This document shows, one piece after another, positions 26,523 to 27,987 of a stretch of 27,987 bases of DNA. Under the pieces are notes generated by a model. It had not been told where the DNA came from, did no database searches, and saw only the letters and a program-made list of their open reading frames with translations. The position numbers were made by a program, and so were the translations under genes. The DNA is taken from positions 4,240-32,226 of the forward strand of contig BFEA01000550.1 of the NCBI GenBank assembly GCA_003427395.1, written 5' to 3'. Each line of letters begins with the position of its first letter. Position 1 is the first letter of the stretch. The stretch comes from Chara braunii. Lineage: Eukaryota; Streptophyta; Charophyceae; Charales; Characeae.

Positions 26523-27269
26523 TTGTTGCATCCAGCGATCGGCGTGACTCCATTCGAGTTGCACCACGGTGGCTTGAAAGGCTGTATCTTCGCTGATCTT
26601 CTCCTCCCGCGAACAACTGACATAGACGCCGCTTGCTCTCCCACCTCTGTTCGGACGTACAGGGAATTACTGACTCAAGCCCGTGCGAACATGCACAAGG
26701 CTCAAGTCCGCATGCAGCAGCAAGCCAACAGGCGTCGTGTGCCATGTCCCATCCGCGTCGGCGATCTGGTTCGAGTCTCCGCGGATGAGTTTGCACTCGA
26801 ACAGGATGTTTCATGTAAGCTACTCCCCACGTGGTTTGGACCATGGACTGTCCTTTCATCCGCAGGCGACAAGCCCGACGACCCATCTTTTGTGATCGAC
26901 ATCCCTCCGCATCTGCCGGTCCATCCAATCTTTCACACATCGAAGCTGGCGACAAATACACCGGCTAAGAGCGATGATTTCCCGGGCCGACGATCGCAAG
27001 ACCCTCCATCCATGGATGGTCATCAGGAAGTCGACCTCGTCATCACGGATCGCAAGTATGGCAACAAGCCTCGACAGTACAAAGTTACCTTCAAAGCATG
27101 CGATCCTGACAACGCTCGATGGAGTTCACGAGCAGATTTGCAAGCATCCGCACCTCTGATCTACGCTCACTACGAACGACAAAGACTAGCTAAGGAAGCT
27201 TCACGACCTGCCCCTCCCACCCGGACTTTGGTCCCTCCCTCCGACAGGCAGCTTCGCTCTCGCAGGTAA
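26523..27269 (+). CDS. Integrase C-terminal region with GPY/F and chromodomain-like tail
   Basis: A 248-codon open frame in the same frame as the preceding TGA-interrupted integrase piece, so it is a remnant of the polyprotein and not a separate gene. Its ATG is probably not a real start. Residues ~1-20 (GVTPFELHHG) end the core; ~50-75 form a helical, Gln/Arg-rich linker (ARANMHKAQVRMQQQANRRR); VRVGDLVRVSADEF, LLPTWFGPWTVLSSAGDKPD and FHTSKLA are the GPY/F module; VDLVITDRKYGNKPRQYKVT and ARWSSRADL give the tail, a weak chromodomain resemblance. It ends just before the polypurine tract. Confidence 0.88.
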   Translation: MLHPAIGVTPFELHHGGLKGCIFADLLLPRTTDIDAACSPTSVRTYRELLTQARANMHKAQVRMQQQANRRRVPCPIRVGDLVRVSADEFALEQDVSCKLLPTWFGPWTVLSSAGDKPDDPSFVIDIPPHLPVHPIFHTSKLATNTPAKSDDFPGRRSQDPPSMDGHQEVDLVITDRKYGNKPRQYKVTFKACDPDNARWSSRADLQASAPLIYAHYERQRLAKEASRPAPPTRTLVPPSDRQLRSRR

Positions 27270-27281
27270 GCTCGGAATTTC

Positions 27282-27294
27282 AAGGAGGGGGGGG
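27282..27294 (+). other. Polypurine tract
   Basis: AAGGAGGGGGGGG is placed directly before TGTGGCATAC, the 3' LTR start. Confidence 0.9.
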
Positions 27295-27904
27295 TGTGGC
27301 ATACTACGCACCACACAGGCCCTGCAGGGCCCGACCAGGCGGACTAAAGGATCAGCAAGGGCCTTCAGGCCCTATGTCGTTTCAGCCTGAAAAGGAGGGC
27401 TAATGTTAGGCCCTCTTAAAGTCGACCCTTCCTGAAACTTAGGCGCCAGACCAGAGATCAGCGCAGGCCATTTTCAGGCCTGTTTCAAAACAACGTTTTT
27501 TTGAACTTGGACGCCAGCGGCTGGCGCGAGTCGGCATTGGCAATAGCAGTCTCCCAGCTGGGCAAGCACTATATATCGCTGGTCCACCCAGGAGGCTGCA
27601 GGCAGGATTCGGCAGCAGCACTCTTGGGAGCGCTGCAGTAGTAGTAGCTAGGAGTAGTCTTCAGCGCTGGGCGATTAGAGTATCGTTAGAGAGGGAGGAG
27701 AGTGGCGGAGGCCAGGGACTTACCTGGGAGCTTACCTGTGTCGCCATCGCTCCAGCTTCGTCTTCGAGGTACCTGCAGCAAGGCGCCACCTTCACAGGTT
27801 AGTACCGGCACCAGGAGAAAGAGAGAGAGAGAGTTCTTCTTCTTCCTCCTCCAATCCACCATCTCTCCCTCCCCCTCCAGCTACCTGACTTCTCAGTATT
27901 GACA
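27295..27904 (+). mobile_element. 3' LTR
   Basis: Same sequence as 23851-24479 apart from scattered substitutions and short indels. It lacks the 26-bp segment seen near 24153 and has a longer AGAGAG run near 27822-27834. TATATAT lies at 27570-27576. The palindrome is reduced to 14 bp by one G to A change. It ends ..GTATTGACA, six bases before a (GA)n tract. Confidence 0.93.
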
Positions 27905-27906
27905 GA

Positions 27907-27910
<4 letters not shown>

Positions 27911-27987
<77 letters not shown>
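27911..27987. repeat. (GA)n microsatellite reaching the window end
   Basis: A pure GA tract of at least 77 bp, truncated by the window edge. It starts six bases after the LTR terminus. Confidence 0.98.

Larger units (their letters stand above)
23851..27904 (+). mobile_element. Ty3/gypsy element with both LTRs and a deleted 5' interior
   Basis: Two LTRs (23851-24479 and 27295-27904) bracket RT, RNase H, integrase, GPY/F and a chromodomain-like tail in the gypsy order. Total length is about 4.05 kb. Gag, protease, the primer-binding site and the start of RT are missing: only about 30 bp, including a short (GA)n, separate the 5' LTR end from RT. Nonsense changes and frameshifts occur through pol. 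It cannot be autonomous. No 5-bp target duplication is evident (GCAGC before, GACTA after). Confidence 0.93.

Noticed and set aside
1-27987. tRNA genes
   Set aside because: I looked for GGTTCGAATCC-type B boxes with matching acceptor stems; isolated GTTCGA strings occur but none has a cloverleaf context.

Overview
The window looks like a repeat-dominated, gene-poor stretch of a eukaryotic nuclear genome from the green lineage. The evidence is: decayed Ty3/gypsy (Metaviridae) LTR retrotransposons with a GPY/F module and a chromodomain-like tail; degenerate eukaryotic-type 25S/28S rRNA fragments; very long (GA)n tracts; plant-like GT..AG splice-site strings; and no compact gene order or ribosome-binding sites. 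A charophyte alga such as Chara is my best guess, but it is only a guess. No intact cellular protein-coding gene can be defended. A single N inside a microsatellite shows that this is draft assembly.

Layout. 0-6 kb: five (GA)n/(CA)n microsatellite tracts, one solo LTR on the minus strand (about 3836-4532), and a local composite repeat (called R1 here) in three clusters (1926-2280, 4640-4930, 5218-5492), plus several two-copy tandem duplications of 50-235 bp. 6-7.6 kb: one weak gene-like region on the minus strand (6116-6661) with a single in-frame stop, then a strong hairpin and a consensus splice donor. 7.6-10.5 kb: an A-rich, G-poor stretch with two repeat arrays. The second (R3, 9526-10281) holds ten hairpins with a nearly constant 19-nt loop and stems that differ between copies while remaining self-complementary. 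10.5-13 kb: mostly unassigned sequence with microsatellites, a thrice-repeated 27-bp motif and a 178-bp diverged duplication. 13.1-13.75 kb: two LSU rRNA fragments placed tail to tail. 13.75-19.2 kb: unassigned sequence with a 105-bp minisatellite, a 24-bp minisatellite apparently amplified from part of the 105-bp unit, a 47-bp duplication and a regular six-copy ~82-bp array.

19.2-28 kb is a cluster of Ty3/gypsy elements. A minus-strand fragment (integrase, GPY/F, chromodomain-like tail, polypurine tract, LTR; 21.0 to about 19.2 kb) faces away from a related plus-strand fragment (RT and RNase H remnants, integrase, GPY/F in three copies, tail, polypurine tract, LTR; 21.0 to 23.85 kb). A second plus-strand element with both LTRs (23851-27904) follows, apparently inserted in the LTR of the first. 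It has lost gag, protease and the start of RT and carries several nonsense changes and frameshifts. The window ends in another (GA)n tract directly after its 3' LTR.

None of the elements looks autonomous. The most interesting signal is the R3 hairpin array, because the sequence itself shows covarying stems. The rRNA fragments, the origin of the 24-bp array, the R1 family and the association of LTR ends with GA microsatellites are also worth a second look.
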